A DNA stretch of 64,000 nt from assembly GCA_019639155.1 (NCBI GenBank), contig JAHBSJ010000002.1:1-64000 (forward strand). The letters are read 5' to 3'. The position numbers and the translations under genes were made by a program. This document shows positions 18,278-28,419 of this stretch, piece by piece (position 1 is the stretch's first letter; every line of letters starts with the position of its first letter). Source of the stretch: Acidobacteriota bacterium. Its GTDB lineage: Bacteria; Acidobacteriota; Blastocatellia; Pyrinomonadales; Pyrinomonadaceae. A model generated the notes under the pieces. That model was not told the origin of the DNA, made no database searches, and worked only from the letters and a program-made list of their open reading frames with translations.

Positions 18278-18726
18278 CGATATGGACCATCGGCCATGGG
18301 CGGCATGAGTTCAAGTATTTTCTTGAGCTTTTGAGGCGATACGAGATCGAATTGGTGATCGATGTGCGGTCGTTCGCTAAGTCACGTTGGCCGCAATATA
18401 ACGGGCTCGTTCTGGCGGAACTGTTGCGGACACACGGCATCGGCTACGAGCATCTGCCCGAAACCGGCGGCAAGACGCGGCCCAAGCCCGAAGACCTCGA
18501 ATGGGGCATAAACAGGATCGTCGAAATAGCCGCTGATGCCCGCGTTTGCCTGATGTGCTCGGAATCGCATCCTTTATCAAGCCACAAGATACCGCGGGCA
18601 AATTGCCACCGCATCGGCCTGCTCGCACCTTTGCTTCGGGCAAAAGGCATAGAGCGGATCGTTCACATCCTTCCTGACGGCTCGTCGATGGAACTTGACG
18701 AATCCGCCGTTCCGACGATCTGGTAG
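18274..18726 (+). CDS. DUF488 family protein
   Basis: A 150-residue protein with DUF488 hallmarks: [16 protein letters not shown] at the N-terminus, [24 protein letters not shown], and [11 protein letters not shown] (conserved Cys) followed by CHR. Members are small soluble proteins of unknown biochemical function. Start ATG overlaps the acyl-CoA synthetase stop (ATGA), indicating translational coupling. The CACAGAG-type repeat begins just after its stop. Confidence 0.85.
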   Translation: MTIWTIGHGRHEFKYFLELLRRYEIELVIDVRSFAKSRWPQYNGLVLAELLRTHGIGYEHLPETGGKTRPKPEDLEWGINRIVEIAADARVCLMCSESHPLSSHKIPRANCHRIGLLAPLLRAKGIERIVHILPDGSSMELDESAVPTIW

Positions 18727-18732
18727 CGATTC

Positions 18733-18756
18733 GCCACAGAGGCACAGAGAGCACAA
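18733..18756 (+). repeat. CACAGAG-type short-word array
   Basis: GCCACAGAGGCACAGAGAGC, then ACAA, at 18733-18756 lies between the DUF488 stop and the AlkA-like start. Read through, it would give the AlkA-like protein a spurious leader (SPQRHREHNIF). It is one-armed here, with no clear inverted partner. Confidence 0.7.
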
Positions 18757-18766
18757 CATATTCCTG

Positions 18767-19405
18767 ATGAAGGCTATTTCCCTCAACATACACTCGCTGA
18801 ATTCAGCTTGTCTTGAGCTGGCCGAACAAGACGCCCACTTGGCTACTGTCTTGAAAATCCACGGCACGCCGCCGCTGTGGGATCGCGAACCCGGTTTTGC
18901 AACGCTTATTCAGATCATTTTGGAACAGCAGGTTTCCCTGGCGTCGGCAAAGGCGTGTTTTGACAAGCTCACGTCGCACTTAGGCGATGTCACGCCGAAC
19001 GCTGTGTTGAGTTTGAATGATGTAGAACTGAAGACGCTCGGCTTTTCGCGGCAGAAAATAAGCTACGCTCGTCATTTGGCCGAGGCGATACTGGAGGAAC
19101 GCATCGACCTCGACCGCTTGATACATTTGCCCGATCACGAGGTCAAAGCTGAGCTGATCAAACTCAAAGGCATCGGCGAATGGACGAGCGACATTTATCT
19201 TTTGATGGCCCTGCTGCGGCCGGACGTGATGCCGAAAGGCGATATTGCGCTTCACTCCGCATGGCACCGGTTGAGCAGCGAACGGCGGCCAAATTCCGAC
19301 GAATTTCTCATCATCGCCGAACGATGGCGGCCGTTACGCTCGGTGGCGGCTAGATTGCTGTGGCATTTCTACCTGAGTGAAAGGGTTAGAAAAGTAAACA
19401 TGTGA
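18767..19405 (+). CDS. DNA-3-methyladenine glycosylase II-like (AlkA/HhH-GPD)
   Basis: A 212-residue base-excision glycosylase of the helix-hairpin-helix superfamily. It shows FATLIQIILEQQVSLASAKA, the HhH hairpin ELIKLKGIGEWTSDIYLLM, and the following catalytic Asp in RPDVMPKGDIAL. It would remove alkylated bases from DNA. I use ATG 18767 (MKAISLNI) since the open frame from 18695 runs through the DUF488 3' end and a repeat. The C-terminus (RKVNM) falls in the left arm of the TTTTCAC repeat. Confidence 0.88.
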   Translation: MKAISLNIHSLNSACLELAEQDAHLATVLKIHGTPPLWDREPGFATLIQIILEQQVSLASAKACFDKLTSHLGDVTPNAVLSLNDVELKTLGFSRQKISYARHLAEAILEERIDLDRLIHLPDHEVKAELIKLKGIGEWTSDIYLLMALLRPDVMPKGDIALHSAWHRLSSERRPNSDEFLIIAERWRPLRSVAARLLWHFYLSERVRKVNM

Positions 19406-19468
19406 AATAGCCGGACCCGCACCAATGCGGCCGTGTTTTCACTTTTGCACTTTTTCACATTTTCACTT
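19391..19468. repeat. TTTTCAC short-word repeat, partly inverted
   Basis: TTTTCACTTTTGCACTTTTT followed by CACATTTTCACTT (19434-19468) is an array of TTTTCAC-like words. AAAGTAAACATGTGAAAT (19391-19408) is a degenerate inverse copy, so the gap between the AlkA-like and methyltransferase genes can fold. A similar one-armed array is at 46771-46790. Confidence 0.5.
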
Positions 19469-19480
19469 ACGGTTTCGATT

Positions 19481-20044
19481 GTGAAGATACTCGACGTCGG
19501 ATGCGGTGTTAACAAGACCGAAGGTGCCATCGGCCTCGACAATAACCCGCGCACCGGTGCCGACGTTATCCACGACCTCGGCGAATTTCCCTACCCTTTT
19601 CCTGATGATGAATTCGATGTCGTCATAGCAAATCACGTCGTCGAACACGTACCGGACGTGATGGCATTCGTCAGCGAACTACACCGTGTAACAAAGCCGG
19701 GCGGTACGATAAAGATGCTGACGCCGCACTATACGAATCCCGACTGGGCGAATGACCCGACCCATCGAAATCACATAAACAGCTATACTTTCAACACTTT
19801 CCAGCCGGGCAAACAGGTCTTTGATTTTTATACTGACGTTCAGCTGCGGGCCGTGAAGGTCTATGTTTCGCTTCTGAATCTTTGGCGGGCGCTTGGAATT
19901 GAATTCCTAGTGAATCTCGACAACCGCTGGCCGTCGATGCGTTGGACGCGGAAGTTTTGGGAACAGTATTTGAGCTTCATTTTCCGGGGAAAAGAGCTGA
20001 AATTCGAGTTCGAGGTGGTCAAGGACCGAAGTTCAGATGAATAA
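19481..20044 (+). CDS. Class I SAM-dependent methyltransferase
   Basis: A 187-residue protein with SAM motif I at the very start (VKILDVGCGVNKTEGAIGLD), motif post-I DADVIHD-like (TGADVIHDLGEFP), motif II FDVVIANHVVEHV, and LHRVTKPGGTIKM (motif III). The methyltransfer substrate is unknown. I prefer GTG 19481 because upstream codons from 19433 are coded by the TTTTCAC repeat and would give a Phe-rich leader. It is followed by a separate gene after 86 bp. Confidence 0.82.
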   Translation: MKILDVGCGVNKTEGAIGLDNNPRTGADVIHDLGEFPYPFPDDEFDVVIANHVVEHVPDVMAFVSELHRVTKPGGTIKMLTPHYTNPDWANDPTHRNHINSYTFNTFQPGKQVFDFYTDVQLRAVKVYVSLLNLWRALGIEFLVNLDNRWPSMRWTRKFWEQYLSFIFRGKELKFEFEVVKDRSSDE

Positions 20045-20130
20045 TTATTGAAACGGCGAACCGTCGAACGCCGTATTTGCATCAGAATAGGTTGACCGAA
20101 CTGTTATAATTCTTTTCCAGAGGTTTTCCA

Positions 20131-21183
20131 ATGAAGTTTCGTTTTCTTGCAATTTTGTCCTTGGCGGCTGTCACTGTTGCGACTATCGCTGCCGTTCCCG
20201 CCGATGCGCGCCGTGCCGCAGCGAAAAAACGCGTCGCCGCAAAACTCGCAGGCATGCTTCCGGCGTCCGATGCGGTAGCGTTCTTTGACGCAAAGCGTTT
20301 CTTTACAGACGCTATGCCGCGTGTTCTGGCGTCGGATCCGAAAGCGCTCGCATCCGTGAACTCCAAGCTGACAGAGATCGAGACCAAAACGGGCATCGAC
20401 CTTCGACGGTTCGATTCCATGGCAGTCGGAGTCGCGTTCAAAAAGGTCTCTTCGACAGAAACCGATTATGAAACGGTCGCCATCGCAAGCGGTGATGTTG
20501 ATGCGAGAGCGATGGTCGCGGTCGCAAAACTCGCCGCGAAAGGTAAATACCGAGAAGAGACAGTGAACGGAAAGACCATCTACATCTTCAATTCAAAAGA
20601 ATTGATCGAGGAAAATGCTCCGAAGGCTTCAAATTCCAAAACGGCTGAATTCATCGAAAAAGCTCTGAATTCACTTACTAAGGACGTCGCTGTCGCTTCC
20701 TCCGGCACGAATACCGTAGTTCTCGGTACGCCGAGCCGCGTCCGTGAAGCCCTTGCGATGAACGGCCCGTCAAAGATCGACCCGACCGGTTCAATGACAA
20801 TTACAGATTCAACCGTCATGGCCTTTTCGATCAAGAACGCCGGCATGCTGAGCAATTTGCTCCCCGCTGACAATGACGAACTTGGAAAGAATGTGTCATC
20901 GATCAGCAAATTGAACGGCAGCCTGGATATGAATGTAGCCGGTGCCAAATTGAACCTCGCGGCGACCACTGCAAAGGCCGAACAGGCCCTTGCACTGAAA
21001 GACATGCTCGCCGGCCTGCAGTTCGTCGGCACAGCCATCTTCGGCAATTCAAAACGGCAGGATCAGCAGGTCTATGGGCGGATACTGAAAGGTGCTCAAA
21101 TGTCGTCGAAAGGCAATGTCGTTACAGTTTCGGTGCCGGTCCAGCAAACCGATATTGACATTTTGATCGGCGGTTTGAAATAG
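20131..21183 (+). CDS. Exported protein of unknown function, DUF3352-like
   Basis: A 350-residue protein with a signal peptide (residues 1-26, cleavage near VPADA-RR). AGAGG about 10 bases before ATG is the Shine-Dalgarno. The mature part starts basic (RRAAAKKRVAAK), then shows patterns such as LPASDAVAFFDAKRFF, MAVGVAFKK and TVVLGTPSRVREAL, which resemble DUF3352-like periplasmic proteins from memory. No catalytic motif is visible. A hairpin at 21205-21239 follows. Function unknown. Confidence 0.75.
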   Translation: MKFRFLAILSLAAVTVATIAAVPADARRAAAKKRVAAKLAGMLPASDAVAFFDAKRFFTDAMPRVLASDPKALASVNSKLTEIETKTGIDLRRFDSMAVGVAFKKVSSTETDYETVAIASGDVDARAMVAVAKLAAKGKYREETVNGKTIYIFNSKELIEENAPKASNSKTAEFIEKALNSLTKDVAVASSGTNTVVLGTPSRVREALAMNGPSKIDPTGSMTITDSTVMAFSIKNAGMLSNLLPADNDELGKNVSSISKLNGSLDMNVAGAKLNLAATTAKAEQALALKDMLAGLQFVGTAIFGNSKRQDQQVYGRILKGAQMSSKGNVVTVSVPVQQTDIDILIGGLK

Positions 21184-21204
21184 CCGGAAAGGTCAGAATT
21201 TTTG

Positions 21205-21239
21205 AAAGGCGGTACTCGGGAATGACCGATGCCGCCTTT
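21205..21239. terminator. Hairpin shared by convergent genes
   Basis: AAAGGCGG (21205-21212) pairs with CCGCCTTT (21232-21239), with an inner CGG/CCG pairing. The plus strand continues TAATATT. It lies between the exported protein (stop 21183) and the truncated helicase, whose stop codon is inside the right arm. It is probably a bidirectional terminator. Confidence 0.5.
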
Positions 21240-22101
21240 AATATTGTCGGCGTCGGCGGAAGCCGTTCGAGGGCTTTTTTGAGAACTTGTCGATCTCGCG
21301 ATTGAATTTTCCCGCCTCATCCAGAAGCGGATAGAGATTTAGTTCAGGCGACAGGTATGCGGCTCGCAGTTCGACGGGCCGCGGCCCCGCCGTAACGACG
21401 CGCATCTTCGACCCGCGAACCTCCGCGATCCACGCCGCAAATTCGTCGGCACCGCCTACGGTCGCTGACAGGAGCAAAAGCCTTATTCGCGGCGGCGACA
21501 ATATGATGGCCTCTTCCCATACGTGCCCGCGGCTCTCGTCACCCAAATAATGGGCTTCGTCCAGAATGACGAAATCCGCGCGCACGTCGAAACCTTCCCG
21601 CATCGCGTCGAAAAGCTGATTTCTGTAGATCTCGGTCGTGCCGACGATCAGCGGCGCATTCGAATTCTCTTTCCGGTCGCCGGTCAGGATCCCGACATTC
21701 TCAGCCCCGAATTCGTCCGAAAATTCCGTATATTTTGAGTTCGTAAGGGCTTTCAGCGGCGTTGTGTACCACGCACGCCGACCCGATGCGAGAATTCGGC
21801 GGATCTCTTCGCGTGCGATCCATGTCTTTCCGCTGCCGGTCGGTGCAGTAACGAGCACATCCTCGTGTTCGATCGCCGCGAGAGCCTCGAGCTGGAACGG
21901 ATCGGGCATAAAAGGCTGCGGTTCGGGAACGCCGATGCCTTCAAGCAGGCGTTCGACGGCCTGCATGTGCTTAAACGTGAAATTTTCGGAGCGATCCGGG
22001 GGCGAACTTTCCCGTGCAATATTTCGTTTGTTTCTTCGTTCAGTATCCTGACGCCGCTGTGGGCGTTTGGGCCTGTTGTCACGGGAGCGTCTGCGCGGCA
22101 T
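21238..22101 (-). pseudogene. Truncated Ski2/Mtr4-like DEAH helicase (RecA1 domain only)
   Basis: 287 residues from ATG 22101. A basic, Arg-rich N-terminus (1-40) is followed by a complete first RecA domain: PFQLEALAAI, Walker A VTAPTGSGKT, Ia YTTPLKALTNSKY, Ib GILTGDRKEN and IVGTTEIYRNQL, DEAH box ILDEAHYLGD, and LLLLSATVGGADEFAAWI. These match Ski2-like helicases. The frame stops soon after (SKKPSNGFRRRRQY) with no second RecA domain, and the convergent gene 55 bp away leaves no room for one. An ATPase could still fold, but unwinding normally needs both domains. It may be a remnant or an accessory fragment. Confidence 0.75.
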
Positions 22102-22267
22102 CAAGGGAATGTTATTTGTTTGTGAACGGAAAGTCTAATCTTTCCAAACGCGTGTCTGAGGTGCTAGTATCAAAGTTTGCCTCGCAACGTTTCGCAGGGC
22201 ATCTGCGTCTAACTTAGGTCAGCCGTTCCATGAAGTTTTTGCGGCAAAGCCCGATCGGACGAAAGTT

Positions 22268-23629
22268 ATGTTTGAGCAATCGATATACGAGCCTGAACCG
22301 GTCGTCACTCCTCAAGAAGAGGGCGACATGTTCTACAAATACGAAATAAAGAGTTGGGAATTCAGCCCGCGTATCGCGAAGATATTGGCGGCGTCATTCG
22401 TTGTCAACGTACTGGCGATCGCCATCGCGGCGCAGACCTCACTCCTGACGATGAAAGGCTGTGACAGCCCACTGGTCGGCCGTGTTTGCCAGGCTCTCGA
22501 CGTCGTATATGTAAGCTCGCTGCTCTTCGGGACCGAACGCGATTATGTAGATGTCGCCTACGAACGCACGAAGCTGGGCGATGATGTTGAAGTGACGTTC
22601 GTGGACGTTACCGGCGCGACGCCTCCGATATCGTATCCGGAAGGCTATTTCCAGATCTCCAATCCTGAGATGTTCGCGGAATCGGAGGATGACCTCAGCG
22701 GTACGAACCTCGCAAATAATTTCCCGAGCTACAATACTCCGTATTTGCCGCCGCCTTCGGGCCGCAGTCTCATCGATACGCCGCCGACGCCTCCGCGTTC
22801 CAATCCGAACGTCATCGAAGGCGATCTCCCGACATTCGGTAATTCAGGCAACACGCCTCCGCCCGCAACGTCGGGCCGGAAACGAACGCCCGGCGGACGG
22901 GTCACACGCCCGCAGCCGCTGCCTTCGCCGGTTGAGGATGGCGAGGACGACGAGAACGGCACGGTCGCCGTGAATCCGAGCCCGGATCCGACGCCGCTTT
23001 CGACCGACGCTCTTACTTCGATCGAGATAAACCGCAAGCCGCTGACGGATTTTGCGGATGAAATATCGTCTAAGTGGGCAGCGAAAGAGATCGACCTTAA
23101 TCAGCCTTTCGTGGTCGTCCTTAACGGCGTGCTGACAAAAGACGGAAAGCTTGACCGAGAAAAGTCGAAGTTTGACGTAGCAAAACAGCAGGGCAGCCCG
23201 GAAATGATAGATGTCGCAAAGATGGCGATCGAAGCGGTCGGCGACAGCGGATTCTTGGCTCATCTCACGAACATGAATGTGGAAAAGGTGACTGTGACTC
23301 TTGTTCAGAACGAAGATCAGTTGGTTGCAAGGATAGTTTCTGAGCAAAAGACGGTTGAGCGAGCACGGCAAATTCAAAGCGGCCTAAGCCTTCTGATGAG
23401 TGGAGGGAAGGGCCTTTTGAAAAATCCGAGCGATGAGCTTACGCTACTCGAAAACGCAGTCGTTGTTCAGGAAGGCAAGAACTTTGTACTCAATTTCGCC
23501 TTGCCAAAACCCGTCGCACAAGAGATGATTAATCGCCGGCTCTCAGAAGCGCAGGCAAAGAAACTTCAGGAAAAGCAGCCGAGTTCGAATGTAGATACAC
23601 GCGAAGAATCGAACGTCGCCCGCAAATAG
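22268..23629 (+). CDS. Single-pass membrane protein with proline-rich linker, unknown function
   Basis: A 453-residue protein. After ~35 cytoplasmic residues (EPEPVVTPQEEG, KSWEFSPRI) comes one transmembrane helix near 40-58 (ILAASFVVNVLAIAIA). A region with several Cys (CDSPLVGRVCQ), then a long Pro/Ser/Thr/acidic linker (about 150-260) and a C-terminal soluble domain (about 260-435) with SIEINRKPLTDFADEISSKW and VVLNGVLTKDGKLDREKSKF. The topology is like TonB/TolA-type proteins, but no TonB C-terminal motif was seen. The next small gene begins 4 bp after its stop. Confidence 0.72.
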   Translation: MFEQSIYEPEPVVTPQEEGDMFYKYEIKSWEFSPRIAKILAASFVVNVLAIAIAAQTSLLTMKGCDSPLVGRVCQALDVVYVSSLLFGTERDYVDVAYERTKLGDDVEVTFVDVTGATPPISYPEGYFQISNPEMFAESEDDLSGTNLANNFPSYNTPYLPPPSGRSLIDTPPTPPRSNPNVIEGDLPTFGNSGNTPPPATSGRKRTPGGRVTRPQPLPSPVEDGEDDENGTVAVNPSPDPTPLSTDALTSIEINRKPLTDFADEISSKWAAKEIDLNQPFVVVLNGVLTKDGKLDREKSKFDVAKQQGSPEMIDVAKMAIEAVGDSGFLAHLTNMNVEKVTVTLVQNEDQLVARIVSEQKTVERARQIQSGLSLLMSGGKGLLKNPSDELTLLENAVVVQEGKNFVLNFALPKPVAQEMINRRLSEAQAKKLQEKQPSSNVDTREESNVARK

Positions 23630-23633
23630 GCTT

Positions 23634-24038
23634 TTGACCAAACAGCCCTCGCAAAATTCGATCATATTTCTCGCCGCACTCGGCGTGTATCTCGGCCTAT
23701 TGGTCGCAGGAGCCTCGCCGGGCGTCATCGCTCAGCAGGCGGCTCTGACGCGAAGTTTTGACATCTCAGAGGAGATCGAGGCCACGGACGACCTTGACAA
23801 AGATCCCGAGGTAACAGAATCTGTCGAGTCGCCGGAATCAGAGGATCGGTCTGTCCTTTTCACGTTCGACAGTTTTTTCAGCAGCTTGGCTGCGACATAC
23901 TCCCCGAACCATTACTTCCCCGAAACAGCGATGGTTTCGGAAGAGCCGGCCACAATTTCTGAGTCAGTTGGCATTGTTTTATCGTCGCCTCTGACCTCAA
24001 GGATCACCGTTTCCAATCTTGCCAGAGCAGGCATCTAG
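23634..24038 (+). CDS. Small membrane-anchored/exported hypothetical protein
   Basis: 134 residues from TTG 23634, four bases after the preceding stop. A hydrophobic segment at ~8-32 (IIFLAALGVYLGLLVAGASPGVIA) could be a signal peptide or anchor; the rest is acidic and Ser-rich (SEEIEATDDLDKDPEVTES). I do not recognise a family. It is probably cotranscribed with the membrane protein upstream, and the pair sits before secA. Confidence 0.55.
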   Translation: MTKQPSQNSIIFLAALGVYLGLLVAGASPGVIAQQAALTRSFDISEEIEATDDLDKDPEVTESVESPESEDRSVLFTFDSFFSSLAATYSPNHYFPETAMVSEEPATISESVGIVLSSPLTSRITVSNLARAGI

Positions 24039-24204
24039 CCCATTCCTCTTTCAACACCACGATTTCCGCGGCAAGGCATTCGTCTGCCGGCAACATCAGG
24101 CTGATAGTTAACGTGGTTGCGCCAGAAAGCTCGCTCAAGAGTTATTTATCTTTCCGCTTGAAAGAGAACGCGAGCAGTAAAACGCAGCCCGCAATAGAGG
24201 GAAA

Positions 24205-27012
24205 ATGGCAGTTAACAGTTTTGCAGACAAATTAGTGAAAAAGATCTTCGGGACGAGCAGCGACCTGTTCCTGAAGAACGTAAAACCCACGATACAGGCG
24301 ATCAACGACTGGGAAGCCCGCATCGAGAAGCTTTCCGACGCCGAACTCGCGGCTCAGACCGCAAAATTCAAACAGATCGTCGCGGACGCCGTAGAAGGCA
24401 TCGACGACAAGATCGAACGCCGCAAGGCAGAGCAGGAAGCATTGAACCAAATACTTCCCGAGGCGTTTGCGACGGTCCGCGAAGGTTCACGCCGCTCCAC
24501 CGGAATGCGGCATTTCGACGTGCAAATGATCGGCGGTGTCGCCCTGCATCAGGGACGTATTTCAGAGATGCGAACGGGTGAAGGTAAAACGCTGGTCGCG
24601 ACGCTTCCGTCGTATCTGAACGCACTCACGGGCCGCGGCGTTCACGTTATCACGGTCAACGACTACCTCGCTTCACGCGACGCAGAATGGATGGGCAAGA
24701 TCCATCGTTTTCTCGGCCTCAAGGTCGGCTGCATCCAAAACGACATGGATGACATCGAGCGCAAAGAGGCTTACGCGTGCGACATCACTTACGGTACGAA
24801 TAACGAGTTCGGCTTCGATTATCTTCGCGACAACATGAAGTTCGACGTCGAATCGCTCGTCCAACGCGATCATTACTTCGCGATCGTCGACGAGGTTGAC
24901 TCGATCCTGATCGACGAGGCTCGTACGCCGCTGATCATTTCGGGTGCTTCGGACGAAGCGACGGACAAGTACTACACCGCGAACGAGATCATCCCGCGGC
25001 TCGAAAAAGGCCATAAGGACGAAGAGACTAAGGTCACGACGGGCGACTACCTCGTTGATGAAAAGAATCACTCGGCAGTATTGACCGAACAGGGCGTTGC
25101 AAAGGCCGAGCGTCTGCTGGGCGTGTCCAATCTTTACGATCCGTCGAACATGGACCTGCTGCACTGCGTCGAGCAGGCTCTCAAGGCACATACTCTCTAC
25201 AAACGCGACCATCATTACGTCGTACAGGAAGGCGAGGTCATCATTGTCGATGATTTCACCGGCCGTCTGATGCAGGGCCGCCGCTGGTCCGACGGGCTTC
25301 ATCAGGCAGTCGAGGCGAAAGAGAGCGTAAAGATCGAACGCGAGAATCAGACGCTCGCGACCATCACGCTACAGAACTACTTCCGAATGTACGAAAAGCT
25401 TGCCGGCATGACCGGTACCGCAGAGACCGAAGCGGAAGAATTTCAGACGGTTTACGGACTTGACGTCGTGCAGATCCCAACGAACATGCCAATGATCCGA
25501 AAGGATACATCGGACGTCATTTACCGCACGCTGCCCGAAAAATGGGACGCCGTCGTTGATGAGATCAAGGAGCTCCACGCCAAAGGCCAGCCTGTGCTTG
25601 TCGGTACCGTTTCGGTCGAAAATTCGGAGCTTGTCGCCGCTAAGCTCAAAGCTATCGGCGTTCCGCACAACGTCCTGAACGCAAAATATCACGAACGCGA
25701 GGCCGAGATCATCGCCCAGGCGGGCCGCAAAGGCTCGGTCACCATCGCGACGAACATGGCCGGCCGCGGTACGGACATCTTGCTCGGCGGCAACCCCGAA
25801 TTCCTCGCCCGCGAATATCTGAAACGGATGGAGATCAATCCAGACGAGGCTTCGGAAGAACAGTTCGCGGAACAGCTCCGCAAAGCGAAGGCCGTCGTCG
25901 CCGAAGAGGCGAAGGCGGTGCAGGCTGTCGGCGGGCTGCACATTCTCGGTACGGAACGCCACGAATCACGCCGCATCGACAATCAGCTCCGAGGCCGTGC
26001 GGGACGCCAGGGCGATCCGGGCTCGTCGCGGTTCGTTCTGTCGCTCGAGGACGATCTGATGCGTATCTTTGCGGGCGACAAGGTCCGCTCGATGATGGAA
26101 TGGCTGGGCATGGAAAAAGGTGTCGCCATCGAATCGAAGACCGTTTCGAAACAGATCGAACGTGCCCAAAAAGCCGTCGAGGCACGCAACTTTGAAACGC
26201 GTAAACACGTCCTCAAATACGATGACGTGATGAACAAACAGCGTGAGACCATCTATGGACTGCGTCGCCAGCTGATGTTCGAGCCCGAGCACCGCGAATA
26301 CCTGCTCGGCGACAACGGCGTTGCACGCGACCTGCTTCACGACCTGACGGATTCGATGCTGAGCCTGACCATTTCGCCGGATCAGTGGGACATCAATACC
26401 TACGCTGCTGAGATCGAAAGCATTTACGATATCGATCCGGCACGCGACGCCGGCGTCGATTTCAAGCGGATGAACCCGGACGAGATACAAGAGCTTATCT
26501 GGGAAAAAGCGAAGAAGAAATACGAAGAGAAAGAAAAGTTGGCCGGTGCCGAGTCGCTGCGTGCATATGAGCGGTACATCATGCTCAACATCATCGACAG
26601 CCAGTGGAAAGACCATCTGTTGTCGATCGACCACGTAAAACAGGGCATCGGGCTCGTCGGTTACGGACAAAAAGATCCGCTGGTCGAATACAAGAAGATG
26701 TCGTTCGATATGTTCCAGGACATGCTCGACCGCATCGATACGAACACGACCAAGGCTCTGTTCAATCTGCAGGTCGTCTCGCAGGACGAACAGGAAGAAC
26801 GCGAACGCCTCGCACGTCTCGAAATGCAGCGTGCACGCCGTCAGGCCGCAGGTATGGCGTTCACCGGTGCGATGGGAACAGCAGAGGCCGCCGGTGCCGA
26901 GGCCGCACGCCACACACCGTTTGTCCGCGACACCCCAAAAATGAAACCGAACGAACCCTGCTACTGCGGCTCAGGCAAAAAGTTCAAGAAATGCCACGGC
27001 GCCGGTGCGTGA
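24205..27012 (+). CDS. secA: Preprotein translocase motor SecA
   Basis: A 935-residue ATPase that drives preproteins through SecYEG. Nucleotide-binding domain 1 has [11 protein letters not shown] near residue 122 and the DEAD-type box [13 protein letters not shown] near 230; the ATPase core also carries [17 protein letters not shown] and [14 protein letters not shown]. The helical wing/scaffold contains [25 protein letters not shown]. The C-terminus ends in a SEC-C zinc motif ([15 protein letters not shown]) for SecB or ribosome contact. The start follows AGAGGGAAA. Full length for the family. A terminator-like hairpin follows at 27095. Confidence 0.97.
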   Translation: MAVNSFADKLVKKIFGTSSDLFLKNVKPTIQAINDWEARIEKLSDAELAAQTAKFKQIVADAVEGIDDKIERRKAEQEALNQILPEAFATVREGSRRSTGMRHFDVQMIGGVALHQGRISEMRTGEGKTLVATLPSYLNALTGRGVHVITVNDYLASRDAEWMGKIHRFLGLKVGCIQNDMDDIERKEAYACDITYGTNNEFGFDYLRDNMKFDVESLVQRDHYFAIVDEVDSILIDEARTPLIISGASDEATDKYYTANEIIPRLEKGHKDEETKVTTGDYLVDEKNHSAVLTEQGVAKAERLLGVSNLYDPSNMDLLHCVEQALKAHTLYKRDHHYVVQEGEVIIVDDFTGRLMQGRRWSDGLHQAVEAKESVKIERENQTLATITLQNYFRMYEKLAGMTGTAETEAEEFQTVYGLDVVQIPTNMPMIRKDTSDVIYRTLPEKWDAVVDEIKELHAKGQPVLVGTVSVENSELVAAKLKAIGVPHNVLNAKYHEREAEIIAQAGRKGSVTIATNMAGRGTDILLGGNPEFLAREYLKRMEINPDEASEEQFAEQLRKAKAVVAEEAKAVQAVGGLHILGTERHESRRIDNQLRGRAGRQGDPGSSRFVLSLEDDLMRIFAGDKVRSMMEWLGMEKGVAIESKTVSKQIERAQKAVEARNFETRKHVLKYDDVMNKQRETIYGLRRQLMFEPEHREYLLGDNGVARDLLHDLTDSMLSLTISPDQWDINTYAAEIESIYDIDPARDAGVDFKRMNPDEIQELIWEKAKKKYEEKEKLAGAESLRAYERYIMLNIIDSQWKDHLLSIDHVKQGIGLVGYGQKDPLVEYKKMSFDMFQDMLDRIDTNTTKALFNLQVVSQDEQEERERLARLEMQRARRQAAGMAFTGAMGTAEAAGAEAARHTPFVRDTPKMKPNEPCYCGSGKKFKKCHGAGA

Positions 27013-27094
27013 GTCAGAACAGCCTGCGTGGGCGGGCGGCTACCAACTAAGAAGCCGGGACTTTGGTTACGGCGAAAATTACACCTACAAAAAA

Positions 27095-27116
27095 AAGGTG
27101 GCCATCTGGCCGCCTT
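27095..27116. terminator. Bidirectional intrinsic terminator
   Basis: AAGGTGGCC (27095-27103) pairs with GGCCGCCTT (27108-27116) with one G-U pair around loop ATCT. It is preceded by an A-run and followed by TTCCTTT, so it can stop transcription from secA and from the convergent peptidase genes. Confidence 0.75.
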
Positions 27117-27138
27117 TTCCTTTAAGCTTTTAAGTCGC

Positions 27139-28410
27139 TTATTTCTTGAACTTCACCAAACTGCCGTCGGCTGAGACGCGTGTGCCGCGGGCAAGGCGTT
27201 CTGACTGTTCCATTGCGCGGAGCATGTTCCCGCCGAGAACCATCAGGATCTCCTTTTCCGTGTAACCGCGTCGAAGCATCTCGTAAGTGACGAGCGGCAG
27301 ATCCTCGACGCCTTTCATCGGCGGATTGAGGAACGGCACGCCGTCATAATCCGAGCCCAGACCGACGTGTTCGATGCCTGCGACGCGTTTTATGTGGTCG
27401 ATGTGGTCAACGATGCGTTTGTAATCGGCTATGTAGATCGGATTTTCCGCATACAGCTTGTCGCGGGCGGCATAGAAAGCGGCGTTATCATCCTTGTGCT
27501 GCTCACGCAATGCGGCAAGTTGATCGCGCAAACGTGCCGAGCGTTCGCTTTGCTCTTTTGCGGTTCGTTCGTCCAGAAATGCGGGATAGAAAACGACCAT
27601 TATCACGCCCCCGTTCTGCGGCAGCCTTTTCAGAACATCGTCCGGGACGTTTCGCGTGTGATTCGCAACGCCGCGGGCACCTGAATGCGACGCTATCAGC
27701 GGAGCCTTTGTTATATCAAGGACATCGTGCATCACCTTTTCGGAAACGTGCGAGATATCTACCAGGATCCCGAGCCGATTCATCTCGCGTACCACTTCCT
27801 TGCCGAATTCCGACAGGCCGTTGTTGCGTTTTTCGTCGTTGTGAGCGTCCGCCCAGTCGTGTGTGACGTTGTGCGTCAGCGTCATGTAGCGGATGCCGAG
27901 TCGGTAGAAATTGCGAAGCACGTACAGCGAATTTTCGATCGCATAGCCGCCCTCAATGCCCATCAGCAGGCAGATCTTATTCTGCTTCTTCGCCTGTCGA
28001 ATTTCGGCCGCGGTCGTGCATTTGACCAAGTCTGCGTGGCGTTCGATCTCGCGGTTAGTTACGTCGATCAGTTCCATCGCACGCCGCATCGATCCGCCCG
28101 TGCGGAGCGTGTTCCCCGAAACGTAGATCGACATGAACTGGCCGGTCATGCCGCCCTTCTTCCAACGGGCGATGTCTGTATGCATCGGGTCGCCGCCGGA
28201 TTGCAGTCGCCCGGTCGAATCATCGGCAAGGTTGAAGTCCATATCCATCATCGGGCCGGTGATGTCGTTGTGGCCGTCGATAATGATGGCTTTTCGGTGG
28301 ATCTTCAGTGCCTGAGCCCAAAATTTGGGGTCGGCGTCCGGAGGCATCGTCTGAGCCGCGGCTGAAATGGAGAAACAAAGGCAAATCAATAGTGCAGTCG
28401 CTTTTTTCAT
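27139..28410 (-). CDS. Exported membrane dipeptidase, peptidase M19
   Basis: A 423-residue renal-dipeptidase-family zinc peptidase with signal peptide (residues 1-20, cleavage after AAAQ). Visible M19 features: IIDGHNDITG (metal His/Asp), LLMGIEGGYAIEN (bridging Glu), YMTLTHNVTHDWADAH, VDISHVSEKV (His) and LIASHSGARGVANH (His), then HVGLGSDYDGV. It hydrolyses dipeptides, possibly including D-residues, in the periplasm. It is 9 bp downstream of the S9 peptidase in a probable peptide-scavenging operon. Confidence 0.93.
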   Translation of the reverse strand: MKKATALLICLCFSISAAAQTMPPDADPKFWAQALKIHRKAIIIDGHNDITGPMMDMDFNLADDSTGRLQSGGDPMHTDIARWKKGGMTGQFMSIYVSGNTLRTGGSMRRAMELIDVTNREIERHADLVKCTTAAEIRQAKKQNKICLLMGIEGGYAIENSLYVLRNFYRLGIRYMTLTHNVTHDWADAHNDEKRNNGLSEFGKEVVREMNRLGILVDISHVSEKVMHDVLDITKAPLIASHSGARGVANHTRNVPDDVLKRLPQNGGVIMVVFYPAFLDERTAKEQSERSARLRDQLAALREQHKDDNAAFYAARDKLYAENPIYIADYKRIVDHIDHIKRVAGIEHVGLGSDYDGVPFLNPPMKGVEDLPLVTYEMLRRGYTEKEILMVLGGNMLRAMEQSERLARGTRVSADGSLVKFKK

Positions 28411-28419
28411 TCGTATTTC

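Noticed and set aside
25966..26913. 315-residue minus-strand ORF and others inside secA
   Set aside because: Fully antisense to a complete, motif-bearing secA; such shadows arise from codon bias.
27685..28365. 226-residue plus-strand ORF
   Set aside because: Antisense to the M19 dipeptidase with all metal motifs.
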